Shown piece after piece: positions 24,954-33,178 of a DNA stretch of 64,000 bases. Below the pieces are notes generated by a model that ran no database searches, was not told the DNA's origin, and saw nothing but the letters and a program-made list of their open reading frames with translations. The stretch is from positions 124,001 to 188,000 of the forward strand of contig NZ_JBGUAU010000011.1 in the NCBI RefSeq assembly GCF_041820985.1. The letters are read 5' to 3'. The stretch is from Evansella sp041820985. Lineage in GTDB: Bacteria > Bacillota > Bacilli > Bacillales > Salisediminibacteriaceae. Every line of letters starts with the position of its first letter. The stretch's first letter is position 1. The position numbers and the translations under genes were made by a program.

Positions 24954-26636
24954 ATGGGGGTATTGGTAAAAGATATTGTCCAATTACCAGTAATGGCAAC
25001 CTCTAAAATAAAAGTGGGAAAGGATTTACTGGATAAAAAAAGTGTTGAATGGATATCAGTTATTGAAATACCTGTGGAAAACTTTGTTCGTAAAAATGAA
25101 TTTGTGTTGAGCACTGGAATTGGTTGTGAAGACGATCCATTATTATTAGAAGAGTTTGTGAAAGATATCATTGATTCGGGAGCTTCCCTGCTAGCTTTTG
25201 CAACCGGTCGTTATATCAACGATATTCCGGAAAGAGTGTTACAGGTAGCGGAACGACATGACTTAATCATTATTGATATACCATGGGAAGTTCGGTTTGG
25301 TGACATCCTACACATCGTTTTACAAGAACTACAGGAAAATAAGCAAGGAGAAAGAAAACAAGCGGAAGATGTGAGACATGAATTAATTAATTGTGTTCTT
25401 CGGAACAAAGGATTAGATGAAATTTCGAGTACATTATACAAGCATATTCAAATACCTGTGGCAGTTATAGATCAAGAGAGAACATTAAGAACAAACCAGT
25501 ATGTTAATAAAAAATTCTTAAATACACTGATGTCAAACGACAAAGATAAAATCCAACAAATTCCTCCTTCAGATAGTCTTTACAACGACCATCCTCTATT
25601 AAATCAAATGGAAGAGTATATTGTAGAAAGTCAAATCTGTTACCAATTACCAATTTGGAATAATCACTATAAACAAGGATATCTATTACTAAAACCGAAA
25701 GATAGAAGTAAGTTAACCACCTTTGTGATGGATGTGCTTGATCATGCGTTAACTGCGTGTGCTCTGTATTTCGTTAAGGAAAATGCTATTGAGATGACAG
25801 AAGTGAGATTAAAAGATAACTTCATATTAAATTTAGCCAAAAAACATACAGAAGTAACTACTCAGTTAATATCAAAGGCACAACTGTTAGGCTATGATTT
25901 GACAAGGCCTTATATATGTATTGTTGGACATATTATGTACAACAATCCTGGTAGTGAAAAAAGCAACCAATTTAAGGATGGTCCACCAACATCCTCCCTT
26001 CAAAGCATGAATTATTATATACAAAAAGAAATAACCAATGCAGGAAAAGTACTTCATCGTCGTACACTGACAACGTTTGATGAAAATGAAGTAATTATAT
26101 ATCTAGAAGCAGATAATCACCCTTATATGGAAACAGCGAACCGATTTCTAGATGTTATTGAGGGAAGACTCTATGATCTACTCTCTGGAATAGAATTTTC
26201 CTGGGGAATTGCAACGAATAAAGATGGTCACTATGCTTTTTACAGCAGTTACGAAGAAGCAAAGACAGCTCTTGATATTGGAATTCAGAAACATGGACAT
26301 GGAGAGAGGACATTTTTTAGTGATACGAGAATTAATCGATTATTAATGGCGTTGTCTAACAAAGAAGAAATAGCAGAGATTGTAAAGGATACGTTACAAC
26401 CATTGTTAGAGTATGATCAAAAAAGACAGACCGATTTAATCTATACGTTTATGGTGTACAACAAATACAAAGGAAATGTGAGCCAAACTGCAAGAGCGTT
26501 AAATTTGCATCGTCAATCACTTCTCCATCGTCTTCGAAATATCGAGTCACTAACAGAATTATCGTTAGTTGATTCTGATGATTTATTTCTACTAGAACTA
26601 AGTGTTAGGCTGTGGATGTTAAAAAAAATAGAATAA
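24954..26636 (+). CDS. PucR-family transcriptional regulator (ectoine locus)
   Basis: A 560-residue regulator with the PucR architecture. The N-terminal PucR domain (about 5-130) includes V-L-S-T-G-I-G and the D-L-I-I-I-D-I-P-W segment. A central GGDEF-like/CdaR domain follows (about 290-440). The C-terminal helix-turn-helix (about 490-555) has Y-N-K-Y-K-G-N-V-S-Q-T-A-R-A-L-N-L-H-R and L-L-H-R-L-R. PucR proteins control use of purines, amino acids and related compounds. It directly precedes the ectoine genes and is separated from them by a terminator and a 200-base gap carrying an inverted repeat, so it is the likely activator of that cluster. Known proteobacterial ectoine regulators (EnuR) are of the MocR type, so this would be a different solution. 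GGGGGGATT precedes the ATG. Confidence 0.85.
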   Translation: MGVLVKDIVQLPVMATSKIKVGKDLLDKKSVEWISVIEIPVENFVRKNEFVLSTGIGCEDDPLLLEEFVKDIIDSGASLLAFATGRYINDIPERVLQVAERHDLIIIDIPWEVRFGDILHIVLQELQENKQGERKQAEDVRHELINCVLRNKGLDEISSTLYKHIQIPVAVIDQERTLRTNQYVNKKFLNTLMSNDKDKIQQIPPSDSLYNDHPLLNQMEEYIVESQICYQLPIWNNHYKQGYLLLKPKDRSKLTTFVMDVLDHALTACALYFVKENAIEMTEVRLKDNFILNLAKKHTEVTTQLISKAQLLGYDLTRPYICIVGHIMYNNPGSEKSNQFKDGPPTSSLQSMNYYIQKEITNAGKVLHRRTLTTFDENEVIIYLEADNHPYMETANRFLDVIEGRLYDLLSGIEFSWGIATNKDGHYAFYSSYEEAKTALDIGIQKHGHGERTFFSDTRINRLLMALSNKEEIAEIVKDTLQPLLEYDQKRQTDLIYTFMVYNKYKGNVSQTARALNLHRQSLLHRLRNIESLTELSLVDSDDLFLLELSVRLWMLKKIE

Positions 26637-26648
26637 GATTTTACAGTA

Positions 26649-26700
26649 AGGTTTTTTTCATGTAGATTTTCTTCCACATGAAAAAACCCTTTCTTTTTTA
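26649..26700 (+). terminator. Rho-independent terminator
   Basis: AAGGTTTTTTTCATGT-agattttcttcc-ACATGAAAAAACCCTT followed by TCTTTTTTA. Confidence 0.88.
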
Positions 26701-26727
26701 TATAATTAGTATTTTTTAGTATGTAAA

Positions 26728-26771
26728 TCAAATTTGTATAGCGAAAATTATCAAAAGTTCATACAAATTGA
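26728..26771. promoter_or_regulatory. Candidate operator: inverted repeat upstream of doeA
   Basis: TCAAATTTGTAT (26728-26739) and ATACAAATTGA (26761-26771) form an interrupted inverted repeat with one extra base in the left arm, in the gap between the PucR-type regulator and the ectoine hydrolase gene. Half-site centres are about 32 bases apart, three helical turns. Regulator binding is inferred. Confidence 0.45.
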
Positions 26772-26852
26772 ACATTACCTTATAACTACTTTTTTAATAC
26801 TGTATAACTAAAGGAATGTAAATATTCAGAAAAATGGGAGGAGGGAACCTCA

Positions 26853-28061
26853 GTGCTACCATTTGATATGTTTGAATATCAAGAACGTTTAAGAAAAACA
26901 AAGGAACGAATGGCGATAAGGGGAATTGAGGTTTTACTAGTAACGGATCCTGCCAATATGAATTATCTATCAGGTTATGATGCCTGGTCATTTTATGTAC
27001 ACCAAATGCTCATTGTGATAGATGAAGAACCTCAACCAATTTGGGTTGGTCGTTATCTTGATGCGAATGGTGCAAAAGCAAAAACGTGGCTTCACGAAGA
27101 AAATGTTATACCTTATCCTGACTACTATGTGCATTCAAGTGAATTCCATCCAATGGATTTTATTTCAGATATACTAAAACAAAAGGGGCATGGCAAGAAA
27201 AATATCGGTGTTGAAATGGATAACTATTACTTCACAGCAAAGGCATATGAACAACTAAAGAAGAATTTACCGAATGCCAATTTTAAAGATGGAGATCTAT
27301 TAGTAAATTTTGTTCGTTTGATCAAATCGGATCAAGAAATTGAATATATGAAGCGGGCAGCAAAGATTGCAGAGTTAGCTATGTATAAAGGTTCAGAGAG
27401 TATACAGGTTGGAGTAAGAGAATGTGACGTTGCAGCTCAAATTTATTATCAGATGTTATCAGGAACAGAAGAATATGGTGGAGACTATCCTTCAATTGTA
27501 CCACTACTTCCATCTGGGGATGATACGTCTATTCCACACTTAACATGGACTGATAGAAAATTTAAAGAAGGGGATGCCGTCATTATTGAACTTGCAGGTT
27601 GTTACAAACGATATCATGTTCCACTAGCAAGAACGGTAACAATTGGAACTCCATCTAAGGAACTTGAGAAGATAGCGCCTATCGTGACCGAAGGAATGGA
27701 TGACGTTTTATCATCAATCAAACCAGGAATGACATGTAGTGAAGTAGAGCAAATATGGCATAACAGTATTAGCAAACGTGGATTTGAAAAAGAAGCTAGG
27801 TTAGGGTACTCGATTGGCTTGAACTATCCTCCTGATTGGGGAGAACACACAGCAAGTCTTCGAAGAGAAGATGACACCATATTACAACCTAACATGACTT
27901 TTCATTTTATACCAGCATTATGGTTTGATAAGTATGGCATTGAAATAAGCGAGTCGTTCCGTGTTACGGAAGATGGATGTGAGCCATTTACTACGTATCC
28001 GAGAGACTTAATCGTTCAACCTCCCTTTAAAATGAACAAACAAGGAGGAAAGATTAGCTAA
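26853..28061 (+). CDS. doeA: Ectoine hydrolase (DoeA/EutD, M24 fold)
   Basis: A 402-residue pita-bread-fold protein matching DoeA in length (about 400) and in long signature runs: N-M-N-Y-L-S-G-Y-D, W-S-F-Y-V-H-Q, D-A-N-G-A-K, G-V-E-M-D-N-Y-Y-F, G-G-D-Y-P-S-I-V-P-L-L-P-S-G, P-H-L-T-W, A-G-C-Y-K-R-Y-H and Y-P-P-D-W-G-E. It opens the ectoine ring to give N-acetyl-diaminobutyrate. The usual M24 metal ligands are not all present; Glu246 in I-I-E-L-A-G sits where the catalytic glutamate of EutD is expected. The GTG start is preceded by GGGAGGAGGG. It leads a tight four-gene operon with an M20 deacylase, a homoserine dehydrogenase and an aldehyde dehydrogenase. Confidence 0.9.
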   Translation: MLPFDMFEYQERLRKTKERMAIRGIEVLLVTDPANMNYLSGYDAWSFYVHQMLIVIDEEPQPIWVGRYLDANGAKAKTWLHEENVIPYPDYYVHSSEFHPMDFISDILKQKGHGKKNIGVEMDNYYFTAKAYEQLKKNLPNANFKDGDLLVNFVRLIKSDQEIEYMKRAAKIAELAMYKGSESIQVGVRECDVAAQIYYQMLSGTEEYGGDYPSIVPLLPSGDDTSIPHLTWTDRKFKEGDAVIIELAGCYKRYHVPLARTVTIGTPSKELEKIAPIVTEGMDDVLSSIKPGMTCSEVEQIWHNSISKRGFEKEARLGYSIGLNYPPDWGEHTASLRREDDTILQPNMTFHFIPALWFDKYGIEISESFRVTEDGCEPFTTYPRDLIVQPPFKMNKQGGKIS

Positions 28062-28065
28062 AAGC

Positions 28066-28077
28066 AGGAGGTGATCC
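28066..28077 (+). promoter_or_regulatory. Full-length 12-base Shine-Dalgarno sequence
   Basis: AGGAGGTGATCC is a perfect complement to the 3' end of Bacillus 16S rRNA. It stands directly before the TTG at 28079, with 7 bases between GGAGG and the start. This decides the start of the M20 gene and may compensate for the weak codon. Confidence 0.85.
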
Positions 28078-28078
28078 T

Positions 28079-29296
28079 TTGCAACAAAACAGTTGGAACA
28101 GTAAGGAAAAAGGATATGAACTTAAATCGAAGCTTATTGAATGGAGACACCACCTGCACAAATATCCTGAACTAAGTTTTCAAGAAAAAATCACAAGTAC
28201 GTTCGTTTTAGAGCAATTGATAGCGATGAAGGTTTTCCATATTGAAACGGGAATCGCGAAACATGGAATTGTTGCAACACTCTCTTCAGGTGATGGTCCA
28301 GTCATTGCGTTGAGAGCGGATATGGATGCTCTTCCTATTCAAGAGGAAGCGGAGGTTACTTGTAAGTCCGTTCATTCTAATGTCATGCATGCCTGTGGTC
28401 ATGATGCTCATATGGCGATTCTACTAGGAGTCGCCGAGGTACTTGCAGAAGAGTGGGAAGAAGAAAGATTTTACGGAACAGTAAAACTTATTTTTCAGCC
28501 AGCAGAAGAAGATGCAGATGAATTCGGCTTAACTGGTGCGCCCTATTTCCTAACCTCGGGCATTCTGGACGATGTGGAGAAAGTAATAGCTTTACATGTT
28601 TGTCCTTGGAGAAAAACAGGAGAAATACAAATAAATCATGGACCTAGTATGGCAAACATTGATAATTTCACCTTAATACTGAAAGGGGAGGGGGCTCATG
28701 GAGGTTATCCACATCAAGGGAAGGATCCTATTTGGATTTCCACCTTCATTATGCAAGCGCTTTATAGTCTGATTGGTAGAAAAATGAATCCTTTAGAGGT
28801 TGGCGCAATTAGTATTGGAGAAATCCATGGTGGAAGTTCTTACAATGTTATTCCCGAGAAAGTGGTATTAAAAGGAACAATGAGATCTTTTACACCACAG
28901 ATTCGAATGCAACTGAAAAAAGAAGTAGAGCAAATTGCTAAAATAGCTTATTCTCTTGGGGGAGATTTTGAATTAATTATAGAGCATGGAGAACCAGCGT
29001 TAAATAACCACCCTGGGATTACAGAAATAATCAAGAAGTCAGCTAAGAATATATCACCAAATATAGCTGTGTATGAAGAAGCTTTTGGCATGGGAGGAGA
29101 AGATTTTGGGTATTTCACGGAAAAGATTCCAGGAGCCATGTTTTTTCTAGGGTGCGGATTTGACAGAGGGGAAGAGAAAGTCCTACATTCCCCTACTTTT
29201 CAATTAAATGATGAAGCCTTACCAATTGGGGTTGCTATATTGCTGGAGAGTACAAGAAAGTTGCTCAATCGAGAGGGAAACATGGGGGAGGAGTGA
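28079..29296 (+). CDS. M20-family amidohydrolase, N-acetyl-diaminobutyrate deacetylase candidate
   Basis: A 405-residue zinc amidohydrolase of the M20D group (hippurate/IAA-amino-acid hydrolase type). Motifs in order are W-R-H-H-L-H-K-Y-P-E-L-S-F, R-A-D-M-D-A-L-P-I, H-A-C-G-H-D-A-H with metal-binding histidines, P-A-E-E-D with the catalytic glutamate pair, the dimerisation lid starting near G-A-H-G-G-Y-P-H, and a C-terminal F-G-M-G-G-E-D-F. In ectoine breakdown, the product of DoeA must be deacetylated; Halomonas DoeB is an aspartoacylase-type enzyme, whereas here an M20 enzyme occupies the place (the DoeB2-like arrangement). It starts 17 bases after doeA and ends 3 bases before the next gene, so it is certainly in the same operon. 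Specificity is inferred. Confidence 0.85.
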   Translation: MQQNSWNSKEKGYELKSKLIEWRHHLHKYPELSFQEKITSTFVLEQLIAMKVFHIETGIAKHGIVATLSSGDGPVIALRADMDALPIQEEAEVTCKSVHSNVMHACGHDAHMAILLGVAEVLAEEWEEERFYGTVKLIFQPAEEDADEFGLTGAPYFLTSGILDDVEKVIALHVCPWRKTGEIQINHGPSMANIDNFTLILKGEGAHGGYPHQGKDPIWISTFIMQALYSLIGRKMNPLEVGAISIGEIHGGSSYNVIPEKVVLKGTMRSFTPQIRMQLKKEVEQIAKIAYSLGGDFELIIEHGEPALNNHPGITEIIKKSAKNISPNIAVYEEAFGMGGEDFGYFTEKIPGAMFFLGCGFDRGEEKVLHSPTFQLNDEALPIGVAILLESTRKLLNREGNMGEE

Positions 29297-29299
29297 AGA

Positions 29300-30346
29300 A
29301 TGTCGACGAATATTGCATTTATCGGTTTTGGTGGGGTAGGTCAAACTCTTGCAAAATTGCTAAGAGATCAGAGGAAAGAATTGAAAGAAAACCACGATTT
29401 AGATCCGAATGTAGTTGCTGTATCGGATGTTATGAAAGGGTCCATTTATGATCCAGAGGGATTAGATATTGATGTCTTACTAAAAACGTTGCAGGAAACT
29501 GGTAATGTAGAAAATTATCCAGACACTCCAAGTCTCATAAAAGGCTGGGATAGTCTACAAACAATAAACGAATCGAATGCGGATGTGATTGTGGAAGTAA
29601 CATACACGGATGTGAAAACAGGGCAACCAGCAATTGATCACTGCCGAGCAGCCTTTGAAAACAAGAAAGGCGTATTAACAACGAATAAAGGTCCAGTTGC
29701 AATAGCTTATGAGGAACTGAACAGCTTAGCAGAGGAGCATAACGTTTTTTGGGGATTTGAAGGAACAGTTATGAGTGGTACCCCTGCATTAAGACTTCCA
29801 ATTACTACACTAGCAGGTAATGAGATTACAGAGATTACAGGGATATTAAACGGAACAACAAATTATATATTAACGGAAATGGAGAATGGAAAATCATACG
29901 AAGAAGCTTTGCAAAAAGCACAAGAGTTAGGCTATGCAGAAGCGGATCCTACAAGTGATGTAGAAGGACATGATGCAAGATATAAAACTGCAATACTATC
30001 AAATTATATAATGAAGGCTCCAATAAAAGCGGAGACTATTCCTTGTGAAGGAATAACAAATATTACGAAAGAATCCGTAGAAGACGCTTTGAAAAAAAAG
30101 AAAGTTTGGAGATTACTAGCTCGAATAAAAAAAGACGAAGAGGGTGTGAAAGCATCTGTTAAGCCAGAACTAATTGATATGGAGAATCCTTTAGCTGGAA
30201 TAAAAGGGCCAACAAATGCAATTGTTTATGAGTGTAATCTTGCTGGTCCTATTATGCTGACAGGTGCCGGAGCAGGCCTTGTTGAAACAGGGTACTCTCT
30301 ATTAATAGATTTAATCCACTTTAGGAGAAGTAAAGGGTTCTCTTAA
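29300..30346 (+). CDS. Homoserine dehydrogenase (no ACT domain) in the ectoine operon
   Basis: A 348-residue enzyme with the NAD(P)-binding G-F-G-G-V-G-Q (residues 9-15) and complete homoserine dehydrogenase signatures: T-N-K-G-P-V-A, L-N-G-T-T-N-Y-I-L-T-E-M and A-D-P-T-S-D-V-E-G-H-D with catalytic Lys229. It reduces aspartate semialdehyde to homoserine, or the reverse. Standard Bacillus homoserine dehydrogenases are about 430 residues with a C-terminal ACT regulatory domain; that domain is missing, which suggests no threonine feedback. It begins 3 bases after the M20 gene. Its presence among ectoine genes implies that aspartate semialdehyde from ectoine is turned into homoserine, in competition with or in addition to oxidation to aspartate by the next gene product. 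Confidence 0.85.
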   Translation: MSTNIAFIGFGGVGQTLAKLLRDQRKELKENHDLDPNVVAVSDVMKGSIYDPEGLDIDVLLKTLQETGNVENYPDTPSLIKGWDSLQTINESNADVIVEVTYTDVKTGQPAIDHCRAAFENKKGVLTTNKGPVAIAYEELNSLAEEHNVFWGFEGTVMSGTPALRLPITTLAGNEITEITGILNGTTNYILTEMENGKSYEEALQKAQELGYAEADPTSDVEGHDARYKTAILSNYIMKAPIKAETIPCEGITNITKESVEDALKKKKVWRLLARIKKDEEGVKASVKPELIDMENPLAGIKGPTNAIVYECNLAGPIMLTGAGAGLVETGYSLLIDLIHFRRSKGFS

Positions 30347-30366
30347 CATGAAAAGGAGGGTGTATC

Positions 30367-31806
30367 ATGCATTTGGAAGTAATTTCAGAAAAGATGCTTC
30401 TGGCAGGGAAGTGGCGTGATGCGGAGAAGACCTTTGATGTTTTCAATCCCCAAAATAATCAGCTTATTGCAAAGGTACCGTTAGCAACGGAAAAGGATAT
30501 GTTACTTGCAATAGAGAAAGGAAATGAAGCTTTTAAAACAATACAATTCCCTACGAACGATAGAATCCATGTTTTAAATAAGGCCGCAGATTATATAGAA
30601 AAGTACAACGAAGATTACGCAAAAACGATTGCAAAAGAAGGAAGCAAAACCATCACGGAAGCTCGAGGAGAAGTAAAGCGAGCTGTGAAAACAATACGTA
30701 TCAGTGCAGAAGAAGCAAGAAGAATAAATGGAGAAACTATTAATTTTGACCAAAATGAAGGTAGTGAGAATAGGGTAGGATATCATTACCGTTTTCCAAT
30801 TGGTGTAATAGGAGCAATTACTCCATTTAACGATCCTTTAAATCTTGTTGCGCATAAAATAGGTCCGGCTATCGCAGCGGGTAATCCGATAGTTGTAAAG
30901 CCTGCTTCCGTCACCCCTTTATCAGCTCTTTTATTAGCGGAAGCATTTATAAATTCTGGTTTACCTGATGGTTTTTTATCCGTAATTACAGGTTCAGGTC
31001 GTGAAGTAGGTGAAACACTTGTTACCCATCCATTAGTAACAATGGTATCCTTCACAGGGGGCTTAGAAACTGGGAAAAGGATTGCACACCAAGCCGGCTT
31101 GAAGAAAGTAAATATGGAGTTAGGTTCTAATTCGCCTGTCATTGTTTTAAATGATGCAAATCTTTATGATGCTGTTCGTTCATGTGTATCAGGTGCTTTT
31201 TCCGCTGTCGGTCAAAACTGCATAGGCGTTCAGAGAATATATGTTGAAAAGGAAATCTATCCTAAATTTCTGCAAGCATTTGTGGAAAAGACTACTCACC
31301 TTCATGTTGGTGACAAAATGTGTGAATTGACAGATATGGGCCCTATGATTAATGAAAAAGAAGCAAAACGAGTGGAAAGTTGGGTAGAAGACGCTATATT
31401 TGCAGGTGCAAAACTACTTGTAGGTGGAAAAAGAGAGGGGACATTTTACGAACCTACCGTTTTAACGGATGTTCCAGAATCAGCAAAAATTGCGAAGGAA
31501 GAAATTTTCGGCCCTGTCGTTATTATTGAACGAATATCTAGTTTTCAGGAAGCGATTGAACGCTCTAACAATGTTAACTATGGATTGCATGCTGGAATAT
31601 TTACAAATGATATTGAAAAAGCGTTCCATGCAATTCAACACCTTCAAGTCGGGGGTGTAATGGTGAATGATTCCAGTGACTATCGAATTGATGCTATGCC
31701 CTTTGGAGGAATGAAAGGATCTGGTCTTGGAAGAGAAGGAGTCCGTTCATCAATAGAAGCAATGACAGAACCGAAAGTTGTTTGTTTTAAATTGAAAGGG
31801 ATTTAA
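30367..31806 (+). CDS. NAD(P)-dependent aldehyde dehydrogenase (DoeC-like role)
   Basis: A 479-residue aldehyde dehydrogenase. It has the cofactor-binding G-A-I-T-P-F-N-D-P and V-V-K-P-A, catalytic Glu251 in M-E-L-G-S-N and nucleophile Cys285 in G-Q-N-C, and the C-terminal E-I-F-G-P-V and G-G-M-K-G-S-G-L-G-R-E-G. In the ectoine pathway an enzyme of this class (DoeC/EutC) oxidises aspartate semialdehyde to aspartate; position in the operon supports that here, but a succinate-semialdehyde or lactaldehyde dehydrogenase would look similar. GGAGGG precedes the ATG. The operon ends with this gene. No aminotransferase converting diaminobutyrate to aspartate semialdehyde is present, so that step must be encoded elsewhere. 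Confidence 0.85.
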   Translation: MHLEVISEKMLLAGKWRDAEKTFDVFNPQNNQLIAKVPLATEKDMLLAIEKGNEAFKTIQFPTNDRIHVLNKAADYIEKYNEDYAKTIAKEGSKTITEARGEVKRAVKTIRISAEEARRINGETINFDQNEGSENRVGYHYRFPIGVIGAITPFNDPLNLVAHKIGPAIAAGNPIVVKPASVTPLSALLLAEAFINSGLPDGFLSVITGSGREVGETLVTHPLVTMVSFTGGLETGKRIAHQAGLKKVNMELGSNSPVIVLNDANLYDAVRSCVSGAFSAVGQNCIGVQRIYVEKEIYPKFLQAFVEKTTHLHVGDKMCELTDMGPMINEKEAKRVESWVEDAIFAGAKLLVGGKREGTFYEPTVLTDVPESAKIAKEEIFGPVVIIERISSFQEAIERSNNVNYGLHAGIFTNDIEKAFHAIQHLQVGGVMVNDSSDYRIDAMPFGGMKGSGLGREGVRSSIEAMTEPKVVCFKLKGI

Positions 31807-31822
31807 TAATGGAGGAACTTCC

Positions 31823-31978
31823 GATCGGGCAGTCGATGAGCCGAATTTGTCTCTGTACTGCTCGATCACGGGTTGATCGTGCACTTCATGAGATAAAAAA
31901 GTATCCGAAGTGCATGATCTCGGTCTGATCGAGCACTTCATGAGATAAAAAAGTCTCTGAAGTGCAGAATCTATTCGT
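31823..31978. repeat. Three-unit 52-bp hairpin array
   Basis: Units begin with GATCG at 31823, 31875 and 31927, exactly 52 bases apart. Each has an inverted repeat in the same place: GCAGT ... ACTGC in unit 1, GCACTTC ... GAAGTGC in units 2 and 3. Units 2 and 3 share CATGAGATAAAAAAGT; unit 1 differs in sequence but keeps the pairing. It follows the ectoine operon and fills much of the 31807-32150 gap. Frames crossing it lack ribosome-binding sites. Confidence 0.8.
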
Positions 31979-32150
31979 CTCCAGTCCTCTAACATTCCTC
32001 AACCTCTATCACAGGTACATATCTTTCGTCTTTTTAGTTACAGAACTATCAGAATCATTGACAGCGATTACATGGAAAAATATACTGTAACTATTGATTC
32101 ACCAATAGTTTCGTAAAGTAATAGACTTATTTTTCAAAGGAGAGGGTAAT

Positions 32151-33101
32151 GTGAATGTGAAAAATACATACAAAAATCCTATTGTGGAACAGAGAGCAGA
32201 TCCTTGGGTTTATAAGCATTCGGATGGGTATTATTATTTTACAGGTTCTGTGCCGGCATACGATAGAATTGAATTACGAAGATCAAAGACGATTCAAGGA
32301 CTCGGAGAAGCTGAGCCTGTTACTGTTTGGGAAAAGCATGAGAGTGGTCCAATGAGTGCACTAATTTGGGCACCTGAAATTCATTTTATTGATGGAAAAT
32401 GGTACATATATTTTGCAGCAGGTAGAACGGATGCCCAATTTGCACACCGTATGTACGTTTTAGAAACGGGTAGTGAAAATCCATTAGAAGGCTCTTGGGA
32501 AGAAAAAGGTCAGTTAAAAACAACTTGGGAATCATTTTCACTAGATGCAACAACGTTTGAGCATCATGGGGTAAGGTACTTAGTCTGGCCTCAAAATGAT
32601 CCGGATATAAAAGGGAATACAAACTTATATATTGCTGAAATGAGTAACCCTTGGACAATAAAAGGGGAACCAGTTATGCTAACAAAACCAGAGCTTGATT
32701 GGGAAATAATTGGTTATCTTGTAAATGAGGGTCCTGCAGTTTTAAAAAGAAATGGGAAGGTTTTTATTGCTTATTCTGCAAGTGCGACAGACCATAACTA
32801 TTGCATGGGATTGTTAAGTGCTGATGACACAAGTGATCTATTAAAGGCATCTTCCTGGGAGAAAAAACAGGAGCCTGTTTTTCAAACGAATGAAGAAACT
32901 GGACAATATGGACCAGGTCATAATAGTTTTACTGTGTCGGAGGATGGAACAGAAGATGTGATTGTGTACCACGCAAGAAATTATAAAGAAATTGAAGGTA
33001 ATCCTTTGCATGATCCTAATAGACATACTAGGGCTCAAGTATTTACTTGGAATGAGGATGGTACCCCGAACTTTGGAGTACCAGTATCAGATGCTAACTA
33101 A
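32151..33101 (+). CDS. GH43-family glycoside hydrolase (arabinosidase/xylosidase type)
   Basis: A 316-residue five-bladed beta-propeller enzyme without a signal peptide. The three expected carboxylates of GH43 are seen: base Asp in R-A-D-P-W-V (residue 17), the transition-state Asp in S-L-D-A-T-T-F (about 129), and the acid Glu in N-E-G-P-A-V (about 188). Further typical segments are W-A-P-E-I-H, G-K-W-Y-I-Y-F-A-A-G and G-P-G-H-N-S-F. The family removes alpha-L-arabinose or beta-xylose from side chains; arabinan side chains of pectin would fit the rest of the window. AAAGGAGAGGG precedes the GTG start; a second GTG two codons on is possible. It probably forms a two-gene unit with galM. Confidence 0.85.
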   Translation: MNVKNTYKNPIVEQRADPWVYKHSDGYYYFTGSVPAYDRIELRRSKTIQGLGEAEPVTVWEKHESGPMSALIWAPEIHFIDGKWYIYFAAGRTDAQFAHRMYVLETGSENPLEGSWEEKGQLKTTWESFSLDATTFEHHGVRYLVWPQNDPDIKGNTNLYIAEMSNPWTIKGEPVMLTKPELDWEIIGYLVNEGPAVLKRNGKVFIAYSASATDHNYCMGLLSADDTSDLLKASSWEKKQEPVFQTNEETGQYGPGHNSFTVSEDGTEDVIVYHARNYKEIEGNPLHDPNRHTRAQVFTWNEDGTPNFGVPVSDAN

Positions 33102-33178
33102 AGCCTGAATCAGAATGTAGAGAACATGATAATTTAAGAGTAAAAGTAATCATGACAATAAGAAAGGTTGTTAGAAGG

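Noticed and set aside
31750..31995. 81-codon minus-strand frame across the 52-bp array
   Set aside because: Composed of the hairpin repeat plus the end of the aldehyde dehydrogenase gene; no start signal.
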